Assembly: GCA_902803635.1 (NCBI GenBank)
Contig: CADCQU010000018.1
Span: 1-18,485, forward strand
Length of the DNA: 18,485 nucleotides
Reading direction: 5' to 3'
From: an uncultured Lachnospiraceae bacterium
Lineage (GTDB): Bacteria; Bacillota; Clostridia; Lachnospirales; Lachnospiraceae
Both the position numbers and the translations under genes were made by a program. Of this stretch, positions 9,501 through 15,222 are shown piece by piece. Below the pieces are notes generated by a model. That model had not been told where the DNA came from. It saw only the letters and a program-made list of their open reading frames with translations, and made no database searches. Numbering within the stretch: position 1 is the stretch's first letter; the number at the start of each line of letters is the position of its first letter.

Positions 9501-10667
9501 GGCACAGCGCAGGGCAAACAGGCTTACACCATCACCGCAGGCGATGATGTGACGCTCGCCCTTTCCGGCAAGGCGACCGTATACAAGGTAAGCCAAATCA
9601 CCGCATACGCAGACAACAGCGGTCTCAAGTACGGAGATACCTTCTACGCAGGTAGCGGAGATACGGTAGAGCTCACGCTTGGCTACACGGGCACCCCGGC
9701 GGAAGGCTACATCCAGAACGGTTTTGCCGCAAGTGCAGGCACGCTTGACGGCACTGTACTGACAATGCCCAAAGATAATGTGACCGTTTCGGCAAAAATT
9801 GACTTTACAGACGGCATAGGTGCTTCCCTTGTCGGACATTCCATCAGCCTGGACGGCGATATCGGCGTGAACTTCTATATGGAGCTTGCGGATGATATTG
9901 TAAGCAGCGACACCGCCTATATGCAGTTTACCATTCCCAACGGCAGCAAGACCGAAACAAAAAAGGTCTTCATCAAGGACGCACGGGTAGAAGGCAACTA
10001 TCACGTCTTCAAGTGCAGCGTCTCCGCAAAGGATATGAATTCTATCATTAAAGCTCAGATTTCTGACGGCAACGGCGGTTCGGGTACAGAGTACACCTAC
10101 TCCGTAAAAGACTATGCAGATTATCTGCTGGCGCATACTGGAAATCATGCAGAATATGCGGCTGCAGCTCCGCTTGTCAGGGCGATGCTCCATTACGGCG
10201 CAGCCGCACAGGAGTTTTTCGGCAGCACCTATTCACCTGCAAACGAAGGCATAGACAGCAACGGTTGGGAGAACGTGACCGCGCAGACGATCAACAAACC
10301 CTATGACAATACAACCGGGAACCTGCCGGAAGGCACGACCATTGTGGGAGCGACACTCTCGCTGAAGTCGCAGACCACGCTATCGCTTTATTTCAAGAGC
10401 GATACAACGCTCGAATTTTCCTGCGAAGGTATGACCGTCAAAACAGAAGCAAAGGGCGATTATCAAATTGCGCGTATCCGCAACATCCCCGCAAAAATGC
10501 TCAGCGATGACTTTACCGTCAGCCTTGGCAACGGATATCACGTAACCTACAGCCCGCTGACCTACTGCTATAACGTACTCAGCGACTGCGATCAGCCCGA
10601 TTCGCTCAAGCACGTCGCTCAAACATTGTACCTGTACTCGCAGGCGGCTGACGAATATTTTGGTTGA
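6525..10667 (+). CDS. Large secreted protein with duplicated GLUG-like beta-helix modules and shared C-terminal domain
   Basis: This is a 1380-aa exported protein. AAGGAGG at 6512-6518 fixes the ATG at 6525. The signal peptide (hydrophobic core LAVILSLALLLTF, likely cut after TASA) covers about 1-39. Order of modules: a unique N-terminal region to about 305; an InlB B-type repeat (about 310-375, VTFKDKDGNVLKTETVDYG); a GLUG/parallel beta-helix-like block (about 385-605); a YTVTAG-type module (about 612-700); a second InlB-type repeat (about 700-763, VTWKNGNTVLRSESVESGK); then a second helix block (about 766-990) and a second YTITAGDDV module (about 998-1090). Residues from about 1100 to the end match the C-terminal domain of the 13-4113 product. 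No LPXTG or membrane anchor is visible. Function is unknown; cell-surface binding is an inference. Confidence 0.85.
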   Translation: MNKHSTRPVLRILAVILSLALLLTFTPLSGMVSFTASAATAKHPYYRVTVYWNVKNANSDAGNWFSFIYQYPDAYDSDSNTMMSKVISNETFHKAAEQEGEQHAIFELPGIPYKLTYNIYGRTKDVSEWYITKVTVEAINPVPNCGIGIITLWEGKLGENVARLGGGSNQNTISFNTNGPTFSGWTYSEVGSNASAVTNSYFSDVHAKGIYVKGATPISCDSTFYVPTNLGGVSYYSVTKGVVYDQYGGRYPDQRMKTYVKKQETGITYDGSNVDLYNSANRANDYTYTFGYDFNAGIRSEKTVTVKTFDYNVTFKDKDGNVLKTETVDYGKSATPPDSVPLHINDGKTKYDFSGWNYGADYYTNITDGSQYRSLYSCYFESNAFSGSGTQSDPYLIRNADDWESLRQRCLNYDTTDEYFRMENDITVSDPVGAYGHPFKGIFDGNSKTLRFDHTATGENAAPFNYIDGCTIKNLRTVGTINTAYKYAAGLVADLSGTVTIENCRSSVAINSTVSGDGTHAGFIAKANKGSLLTMRGCLFDGSFSGQSTNSCGGFIGWRSGGADIYDSVFAPSNIDIDLTDCSTFARNKVDTHNSYYLQTMGTDNLAMWKKGYTVTAGADVTINKGEGTPYKVSGITAYGTGLDYNKKFYAGTGDTLSLSHSDKTGYIFKNYSVNSGSVSGNTLTVGSADTTVNAVYNALYTVTWKNGNTVLRSESVESGKVPTYTGATPTKASDNKYSYTFKEWSPAVSAVTGNVTYTAVFTKTPLATHFSQSGSTYIINDETGWDIFCDMLAENTKGFFTGKTVKLGKSITVSRMAGSDYHDFTGTFDGQSYTLTFNYTADSESAAPFRNTESGCVIKNLHVNGTINTAYKYAAGLIAQQYGTATIENCRSSVMINSSVNGDGTHGGFVAVAGGATMKGCVFDGVICSLSSAARTSSCGGFVGWGSVNISDSVYNPAAVPDGKFALASTDCYTFSRRSGDVTNCYYTSDLGTAQGKQAYTITAGDDVTLALSGKATVYKVSQITAYADNSGLKYGDTFYAGSGDTVELTLGYTGTPAEGYIQNGFAASAGTLDGTVLTMPKDNVTVSAKIDFTDGIGASLVGHSISLDGDIGVNFYMELADDIVSSDTAYMQFTIPNGSKTETKKVFIKDARVEGNYHVFKCSVSAKDMNSIIKAQISDGNGGSGTEYTYSVKDYADYLLAHTGNHAEYAAAAPLVRAMLHYGAAAQEFFGSTYSPANEGIDSNGWENVTAQTINKPYDNTTGNLPEGTTIVGATLSLKSQTTLSLYFKSDTTLEFSCEGMTVKTEAKGDYQIARIRNIPAKMLSDDFTVSLGNGYHVTYSPLTYCYNVLSDCDQPDSLKHVAQTLYLYSQAADEYFG

Positions 10668-10680
10668 GGCGCACGAAAAA

Positions 10681-10708
10681 GGAGACAGGGGGACGTTCCT
10701 CTGTCTCC
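10681..10708. repeat. GGAGACAG hairpin repeat, copy 2
   Basis: GGAGACAG and CTGTCTCC form a perfect 8-bp stem around GGGGACGTTCCT. It lies 13 bp after the stop codon at 10667, between two convergent genes, so it may serve as a transcript end for the upstream gene, although no T-run follows it. Confidence 0.75.
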
Positions 10709-10716
10709 TCCTATTA

Positions 10717-10754
10717 ACTTCACTCCACTTCACTGCAAACTTCACCACTTCACT
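10717..10754. repeat. Orphan ACTTCACT array
   Basis: ACTTCACT occurs at 10717 and 10727, ACTTCACC at 10739 and ACTTCACT at 10747. Spacings are 10, 12 and 8 bp, and the intervening bases (CTCCACTTCACTGCAAACTT) match the AlbA_2 upstream array at 5843-5880. Here no AlbA_2 gene is attached; the array abuts the stop codon of the ATPase gene at 10760. It again sits beside a GGAGACAG hairpin, as at 5824-5925. Confidence 0.7.
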
Positions 10755-10759
10755 GTAAA

Positions 10760-12103
10760 TTACAAAAGACCTTCCCCATCATCCTTGCGGATATAGTATT
10801 CCAGATTCCAGCCAAGATACAAAGGAATACTGTAAGTCACGGTGCTTTCGCATAGATTCTTCGCGATGTTCTTCCGGGAAAGCTTTAAGCCAGTTCTCGG
10901 CAAATATTTTTTGCAGAATTGCCGGAAGCTCTTCGCCTGCGTGTTGTCGGCGGCCTTCACCTCGACCGGGACGATCTCGCCATTTTCTTCAAAAACAAAA
11001 TCCACCTCCGCCGCATTTCCGGAACGCCAAAAGTACGGTTCCTTGCCAAGCGAAAGCAGCTCATTTGCCACGTAGTTCTCGGCAAATGCGCCTTTGTACT
11101 TCACGTACAGGGCCGACTCCTTCCAGATTGTTTCCGCGGACACCCCGGACCTTGTCCTGAGGAGGCCAATATCCGACAAATATACCTTAAAATAAGTCTT
11201 GTCAGCAAAGCCGGAGAGGGGGATTTCCGGCTTTTCAACCAGCTCCGTTCTCACGATCAGGCCTGCATTTGCCAGCCACTGCAGGGCATCCTCCAGCTCC
11301 GCCGCCCTCTTTCCCTGTTTTACATGGGAAAAGACGAATTTGTTATTCTCCTTGGCAAGCTGCACGGGGATGGAATCCCAGATCCACCGGATTTTTGGCA
11401 CCTCGCTAAGCGGTGCATGTTTTGCAAAATCGTCCGCGTAATCCTGCAGGATTTCCTTCTGGACCTCCTCGACTTCGTCCACATCGTGTGTTTCAATCCA
11501 AGTCTTGACAGCCTCCGGCATCCCGCCGACAATATAGTACTCCTTCAACAGCCTGTCCATTGGAACCGAATAAAGCTCCGGAATCGGCCGGTCAGTTGGC
11601 CATTCCCGGAACACCTCCAGCAAGTCGGCCCTGCCATTTGCAGCTACAAACTCCTTGAAGCTCATCGGATACAGACGAAGCCGGTTCACCTTTCCGACAG
11701 GAAAGGAAAGCTGCTCCTTTTTCAGAACGACGCCCAACAGAGAACCGGCACAGATCAAATGCAGCTCCCTCATGTCTTCGCAAAAATATTTTAACGCGGT
11801 AATCGCACGGGGACACTCCCCGATTTCGTCCAGAAAAACCAGCGTCTTCCCTGGAACAATCTCCGTTTTAAAATGCCTTCCGAGCTCCGTTAAAATTCTA
11901 TGCACGTCAAAATCATAGTCAAATATCGCCGCAAGCGTTTCCGTGGCCTCAAAATTCACATACACGTAGCTCTCGAAGTACTCTTTTGCAAATTTTTCCA
12001 CAATATACGTCTTCCCGCACTGCCGAACGCCGGTCAATAAAAGCGGCTTCCTCCGAGCCTTCCCCTTCCACGCCAGCAATTCCTTCATAATATCCCTATC
12101 CAT
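10760..12103 (-). CDS. AAA-family ATPase with C-terminal DUF4143 (PD-(D/E)XK-like) domain, ATPase 1
   Basis: This is a 447-aa protein. The open frame extends to 12316, but CTGGAGGTGGGG immediately precedes the ATG at 12103, which begins the family-typical MDRDIMKELLAWKGKARRKP. Walker A is GVRQCGKT (25-32), Walker B is LVFLDEIGE (about 88-96), and LICAGSLLGV is the sensor-like strand. The C-terminal DUF4143 region includes ENYVANELLS and EVDFVF...PVEVKA, with D368, E381 and K383 spaced as in the PD-(D/E)XK nuclease fold. Such ATPases are numerous in gut Firmicutes, and their biological role is not established. No frameshift is seen. The gene converges on the secreted protein gene and has a dedicated operator-like array upstream (12116-12195). 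Confidence 0.88.
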   Translation of the reverse strand: MDRDIMKELLAWKGKARRKPLLLTGVRQCGKTYIVEKFAKEYFESYVYVNFEATETLAAIFDYDFDVHRILTELGRHFKTEIVPGKTLVFLDEIGECPRAITALKYFCEDMRELHLICAGSLLGVVLKKEQLSFPVGKVNRLRLYPMSFKEFVAANGRADLLEVFREWPTDRPIPELYSVPMDRLLKEYYIVGGMPEAVKTWIETHDVDEVEEVQKEILQDYADDFAKHAPLSEVPKIRWIWDSIPVQLAKENNKFVFSHVKQGKRAAELEDALQWLANAGLIVRTELVEKPEIPLSGFADKTYFKVYLSDIGLLRTRSGVSAETIWKESALYVKYKGAFAENYVANELLSLGKEPYFWRSGNAAEVDFVFEENGEIVPVEVKAADNTQAKSFRQFCKKYLPRTGLKLSRKNIAKNLCESTVTYSIPLYLGWNLEYYIRKDDGEGLL

Positions 12104-12115
12104 CCCCACCTCCAG

Positions 12116-12195
12116 AAGTCCTATGACATTTGTAAACATTGTAACAAAAGTCCTATGACTTTTGCAAGAGTTGCCGCAAAAGTCATAGGACTTTT
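12116..12195. promoter_or_regulatory. Triple palindrome operator-like array, 32-bp period, upstream of ATPase 1
   Basis: Three copies occur: AAGTC-CTAT-GACAT (core 12121-12124), AAAAGTC-CTAT-GACTTTT (12146-12163, core 12153-12156) and AAAAGTC-ATAG-GACTTTT (12178-12195, core 12185-12188). Core centres are 12122.5, 12154.5 and 12186.5, exactly 32 bp apart. The distal copy carries the complementary core, so it is inverted relative to the other two. The distal two together also form a 20-bp inverted repeat that could act as a terminator for the operon arriving from 12243; the third copy at the same period argues for protein binding sites. Confidence 0.7.
12138..12167 (-). promoter_or_regulatory. 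Putative promoter of ATPase 1
   Basis: Minus strand: TTGCAA (12167-12162), an 18-bp spacer and TACAAT (12143-12138) with an upstream TG. The middle palindrome of the array occupies the spacer exactly, and the proximal palindrome lies between the -10 and the ribosome site, the usual arrangement for repression. Confidence 0.5.
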
Positions 12196-12210
12196 TGTCA
12201 AAAATTATAA

Positions 12211-12238
12211 GAAGACAGTGGAACCGTCCCCTGTCTCC
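12211..12238. repeat. GGAGACAG hairpin repeat, copy 3
   Basis: On the minus strand GGAGACAG...GGACGGTTCC...CTGTCTTC folds as a hairpin and is followed by TTATAATTTTT. It lies directly after the stop codon of the hydrolase gene at 12243 and could terminate that operon. Confidence 0.7.
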
Positions 12239-12242
12239 TGCT

Positions 12243-13175
12243 TTACCAGATTTGTACCGACTTCTTTCCCGAGGCATATTTATATACTTTGATATTCTTC
12301 TCTTTGAGATACGCAATCAGAGCCGGGGCATCGTATTTCCCCGTTTTATCCTCCGTAATGCTCTTGGGGGCATCGACAAATGCCGCCTTAGGCTGTACGT
12401 AATCGTAAAACCGTTTCGTCAGACCCCAATTTCCGTGATGTCCGCACTGTACAAATGTCGATTTGAGTTCTTTTCTGTATTTTTTCACAATCCGTTTTCC
12501 GCGTGACTTCGAGACATCTCCGCAGAACAGGAAGCTTCTCTTCTGTCCTTTTAATTTGAACATCAGGGAACCATAATTGCACTGGTTCTTTTTGTATTGA
12601 TCGATGGACTTGTCCCAGCCGTTCAGAACCTTCAGCTCCAGGCCAAGCACCTTTCGTCCATCGCCCTCCTGAAGATATTTTAATTTCTTCGTCTTCTTTG
12701 CCAGAGCGTTAAACTGCTCATAGATACTGTATTCGTCCCAAGGCTTCTGTGTAGCTTTATACTGTTTTGCCCTTGTTTTTGGGCTGTAAATTACGCCGAT
12801 GCTGATATTTGTATAATTGTTCCCCAGAATCTCCGTCAGAGCTCCCACATGATCCGGATGTGGATGCGTAATGATCCAGACGGCCACCTTGTTCCCCAGA
12901 CTCCTGATCACAGAGCGCACCGTATCCGCCTCGTAACGCCAGCCACCGTCGATTACCATAAGCTTTCCCGAACTGTTGACCACCGTATAAAACATCGATT
13001 GCCTTGGTGCATCCTCCCGGCCATACTGCGTCACGGTCCATATTTCTTTTTTCGACGCATTCTTTCCGTAGACAGGTGTCCGCAGCAACGCCACCGCCAG
13101 GATTATCATGGCAGCGAAAAATCCCACGTGCAGCAGCCTTCGAAATCTTTTGCAAGCTATTCCCTTCTTTTGCAT
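12243..13175 (-). CDS. Membrane-anchored or secreted metallo-beta-lactamase-fold hydrolase (ComEC C-terminal-like)
   Basis: This is a 310-aa protein. The frame is open to 13232, but GGAGG eight bases before the ATG at 13175 sets the start. Residues about 14-36 are a single hydrophobic segment (VGFFAAMIILAVALL), either a signal peptide or an anchor, so the catalytic part is probably outside the cytoplasm. The metal-binding motif HPHPDH (104-109) follows the strand VWIIT, and VIDGG (about 74-78) and FLFCGD are further family strands; QCGHHGN carries a late histidine ligand. The arrangement resembles soluble homologues of the ComEC/Rec2 C-terminal domain, whose members include nucleases and phosphodiesterases. 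The substrate is unknown. It is the second gene of an operon with the small gene 53 bp upstream. Confidence 0.85.
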   Translation of the reverse strand: MQKKGIACKRFRRLLHVGFFAAMIILAVALLRTPVYGKNASKKEIWTVTQYGREDAPRQSMFYTVVNSSGKLMVIDGGWRYEADTVRSVIRSLGNKVAVWIITHPHPDHVGALTEILGNNYTNISIGVIYSPKTRAKQYKATQKPWDEYSIYEQFNALAKKTKKLKYLQEGDGRKVLGLELKVLNGWDKSIDQYKKNQCNYGSLMFKLKGQKRSFLFCGDVSKSRGKRIVKKYRKELKSTFVQCGHHGNWGLTKRFYDYVQPKAAFVDAPKSITEDKTGKYDAPALIAYLKEKNIKVYKYASGKKSVQIW

Positions 13176-13228
13176 GCTTTTATCCTCCAAAGTAATCCAA
13201 AATCCGACCGGAGCCGCCGTGAGGGCGG

Positions 13229-13495
13229 TCAATCGTCGGACATAAGACGACGGTTCTTTTCGCGAAGCTCCCGGTAGAGGCGCATCTCCGGAGAGTTCAA
13301 ATCCTCCTCCCTCTCCTTCTCCATCTGCCGGATCCTTTCGGCCACCTCTCGGCGGCGGCTTTCGATGAGGGCGGCCTCCTGCCGCTTTCTCGCCATCTCG
13401 GCAAGCTCCCTCTCACGATCCTTCTTCTTTGCAATTCGCGCCTCATGCTGGAAAAACAGCAGGAAGAGCATCAAAGCGATGATAAATCCAAGCAT
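13229..13495 (-). CDS. Small membrane-anchored coiled-coil protein
   Basis: This 88-aa protein has a strong AAGGAGGTG just before the ATG at 13495. Residues 2-16 (LGFIIALMLFLLFFQ) form one membrane segment. The rest, from about 20 to 85, is highly charged (RIAKKKDRERELAEMARKRQ, then REVAERIRQMEKEREED) and should be a long alpha-helix or coiled coil. I do not recognise a family. It is likely co-transcribed with the MBL-fold hydrolase gene, whose product also carries an N-terminal membrane segment, so the two may act together at the membrane; that is inference. Confidence 0.75.
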   Translation of the reverse strand: MLGFIIALMLFLLFFQHEARIAKKKDRERELAEMARKRQEAALIESRRREVAERIRQMEKEREEDLNSPEMRLYRELREKNRRLMSDD

Positions 13496-13547
13496 ATCAC
13501 ACCTCCTTTTTCATGGTTGTGGCAGAGCAACTTTGGGAGCATTTTAA

Positions 13548-13572
13548 GGAGACAGGGGACGGTTCTGTCTCC
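13548..13572. repeat. GGAGACAG hairpin repeat, copy 4
   Basis: GGAGACAGGGGACGGTTCTG followed by TCTCC folds as a short hairpin. It sits in the leader of the 13495 operon, between the putative promoter at 13660-13688 and the first gene. Confidence 0.75.
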
Positions 13573-13605
13573 CTTTTATTTCTCAGACTTCATGTGTGCT
13601 CTCAC

Positions 13606-13709
13606 TTATCGATTTTCCATACCTTCTCGATACTTCAAATGTATGCACACTCTCTTCCTATAATATACCATGTTCTCCCCCTATTCAACAACAGACAAAA
13701 AGAAAAAAT
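13606..13709. repeat. Direct repeat flanking ATPase 2, left copy
   Basis: About 100 bp (TTATCGATTTTCCATACC... through ...AAAAAGAAAAAAT) recurs at 15223-15321 with only about four substitutions and one 4-bp indel. Both copies are preceded by a GGAGACAG hairpin. The two copies bracket ATPase 2, with an offset of 1617 bp. Confidence 0.85.
13660..13688 (-). promoter_or_regulatory. Putative promoter of the coiled-coil/hydrolase operon, inside the direct repeat
   Basis: Minus strand: TTGAAT (13688-13683), 17-bp spacer, TATTAT (13665-13660). It points toward the ATG at 13495. In the right-hand copy of the repeat (15223-15321) the same positions read TTGAAC and TTCTAT, a weaker match pointing against ATPase 2. 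Confidence 0.5.
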
Positions 13710-13751
13710 GTTCTGAATCTGGGCGAACCGCTTTTCATGATACCTCTGGCC

Positions 13752-13812
13752 GGGGTGCCCCTCTCCGTCACTGCTTTGCCGTGACACTTCCCCTGAAGGG
13801 GGAGGCAAGGGG
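13752..13812. repeat. GC-rich double-hairpin intergenic repeat
   Basis: GTCAC-9-GTGAC (13767-13785) and CTTCCCC-TGAA-GGGGGAG (13787-13804) follow GGGGTGCCCC (13752-13761). The composition differs sharply from the AT-rich DNA after 13812. Similar GTCAC/GGGGGAG palindromes are scattered in gut Firmicutes genomes as I know them; no coding capacity is evident. Confidence 0.5.
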
Positions 13813-13844
13813 TTTACATACTTTTTGCAGAATTGCCAGAAAAA

Positions 13845-13924
13845 GTGTTTACAAACATCTTTTGATGCCATAAAATAATGTTTGGAAACATTTTTTCTTC
13901 TATGAAAATAGTGTTTCAAAACAC
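13845..13924. promoter_or_regulatory. Triple palindrome operator-like array, 33-bp period, upstream of ATPase 2
   Basis: GTGTTT-AC-AAACAT (13845-13858), ATGTTT-GG-AAACAT (13878-13891) and GTGTTT-CA-AAACAC (13911-13924) have centres exactly 33 bp apart (13851.5, 13884.5, 13917.5). A degenerate GTTTACATAC at 13812-13821 may be a fourth, out-of-register copy. The last palindrome ends 27 bp before the ATG. The architecture copies that of ATPase 1 with an unrelated site sequence. Confidence 0.75.
13848..13876 (+). promoter_or_regulatory. Putative promoter of ATPase 2
   Basis: TTTACA (13848-13853), 17-bp spacer, TAAAAT (13871-13876). The -35 lies within the first palindrome of the array; the second and third palindromes fall at and after the predicted start point. 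Confidence 0.4.
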
Positions 13925-13951
13925 CATTTGAACATTTTGAGGTGAAAGCAG

Positions 13952-15163
13952 ATGAATTATAACGATTATGAGTGGATTCTTGACCGCTCCCGCCGGAGGG
14001 TCCGGGAAGTCTCGCTCGATAAAAAGAGATTCCTGTTTGACAGTATCGACTGGCGCGACCGTCTGATCTGCGTTCTTGGGGCAAGAGGCACCGGAAAAAC
14101 CACGTTGCTTCTTCAACATATAAAAACGGATTTTTCGGAAAACCCGGACGCTGCCCTGTATGCCTCTTTGGACAATCTCTGGTTCAAGACACATGCTCTG
14201 GAGGATTTGGCCGAAACACATTATAAAAACGGGGGCAGCCATCTTTTTCTTGATGAAATCCATTATCTGAAAGACTGGCAGCTCATCCTGAAAAACATGT
14301 ACGATGATTTTCCCGGCCTCCACATCGTATATTCCGGCTCATCGCTGCTGAAAATCGATACGGAAAGCGGGGATCTCTCCAGGAGGCAGATCATTTACCA
14401 TTTGCCGGGCTTATCCTTCCGGGAATACCTCGATTTTGAAAACGTTCTGCAGACCGAGGCCGTGTCCCTGCAGCATTTGTTGGAAAACCATGTGACGCTG
14501 GCAAATGCATTTGCCGAAAAAACAAAGGTCCTCCATTTCTTCAACCAATACCTTGCAAAGGGCTACTATCCGTTTTACAAGGAAGTCTACGCCGGTTACG
14601 AGCTCCGGATGCAGCAAATGATCAACCAGATTCTGGAAAGTGACTATCCTTCCACGGAATCCATCTCGTATGCCACCGTCCAGAAGATAAAAAAAATGCT
14701 CTACATCCTTGCGCAAAGCTGCCCGCAGACACCGAACATGCAGGAACTGTACCGTGAGCTCGAAACGGACAGAAACCAGGGCCTTCGGATGCTGTACATC
14801 CTCGAAAAAGCAGATTTGCTAAGCCTCCTGTCCTCCAAGGACATTTCCCTAACCAACATGGCCCGTCCCGATAAAGTTTACTGTGACAACACAAACATCA
14901 TGTTTTCCTTAACAGAAAATATCAACACAGGCACCAAACGGGAAACCTTTTTCCTAAACCAGCTGCGGGCCGCCGGCTATGCCGTCCGTTACCCCCGGCA
15001 GGGTGATTTTCTTGTAAACGACAAGTATCTTTTCGAGGTTGGCGGCAGAAGAAAATCCTTCGACCAGATCAAAGACATCGCCGACAGCTATCTGGCGATT
15101 GACGACGTGGAGGTAGGAAGAGGAAACAAAATCCCCCTCTGGCTGTTCGGGTTTTTATATTAA
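13952..15163 (+). CDS. AAA-family ATPase with DUF4143-like C-terminal domain, ATPase 2
   Basis: This is a 403-aa protein; GAGGTG at 13939-13944 supports the ATG at 13952. Walker A is GARGTGKT (43-50), Walker B is HLFLDEIH (97-104), and IVYSGSSLLKI is the sensor-like strand. The C-terminus has DFLVNDKYLFEVGGRRKSFD, a D...FEVGG..K variant of the PD-(D/E)XK-like signature seen in one branch of these proteins, unlike the D...PVEVK form of ATPase 1. The two ATPases share architecture but little sequence, so they are not a recent duplicate pair. The gene stands alone, bracketed by direct repeats (13606-13709 and 15223-15321) and preceded by its own palindrome array. Its role is not established; reading frame intact. 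Confidence 0.87.
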   Translation: MNYNDYEWILDRSRRRVREVSLDKKRFLFDSIDWRDRLICVLGARGTGKTTLLLQHIKTDFSENPDAALYASLDNLWFKTHALEDLAETHYKNGGSHLFLDEIHYLKDWQLILKNMYDDFPGLHIVYSGSSLLKIDTESGDLSRRQIIYHLPGLSFREYLDFENVLQTEAVSLQHLLENHVTLANAFAEKTKVLHFFNQYLAKGYYPFYKEVYAGYELRMQQMINQILESDYPSTESISYATVQKIKKMLYILAQSCPQTPNMQELYRELETDRNQGLRMLYILEKADLLSLLSSKDISLTNMARPDKVYCDNTNIMFSLTENINTGTKRETFFLNQLRAAGYAVRYPRQGDFLVNDKYLFEVGGRRKSFDQIKDIADSYLAIDDVEVGRGNKIPLWLFGFLY

Positions 15164-15169
15164 GTCACG

Positions 15170-15188
15170 GGAGACAGGGGACGGTTCC
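15170..15188. repeat. GGAGACAG hairpin repeat, copy 5 (half copy)
   Basis: GGAGACAGGGGACGGTTCC lies 7 bp after the stop of ATPase 2, lacking the right arm CTGTCTCC. It stands before the right direct repeat, as copy 4 stands before the left one. Confidence 0.65.
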
Positions 15189-15222
15189 TTTTCCGCAATA
15201 GATACTGTAGCAATGCCTTTTT

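Noticed and set aside
12145..12197. Simple terminator for the hydrolase operon
   Set aside because: The two distal palindromes can fold as a terminator, but a third copy at the same exact 32-bp period and the fit to the promoter make an operator array the better explanation; dual use remains possible.
13812..13924. CRISPR-like array
   Set aside because: The period is 33 bp, but the repeats are only 12-14 bp palindromes with 3 copies and no cas genes nearby; operator sites fit better.
13635..14084. Minus-strand frame with an 11-residue periodic KHYF motif
   Set aside because: The periodicity is just the 33-bp palindrome array read as protein, and the frame overlaps the start of ATPase 2.
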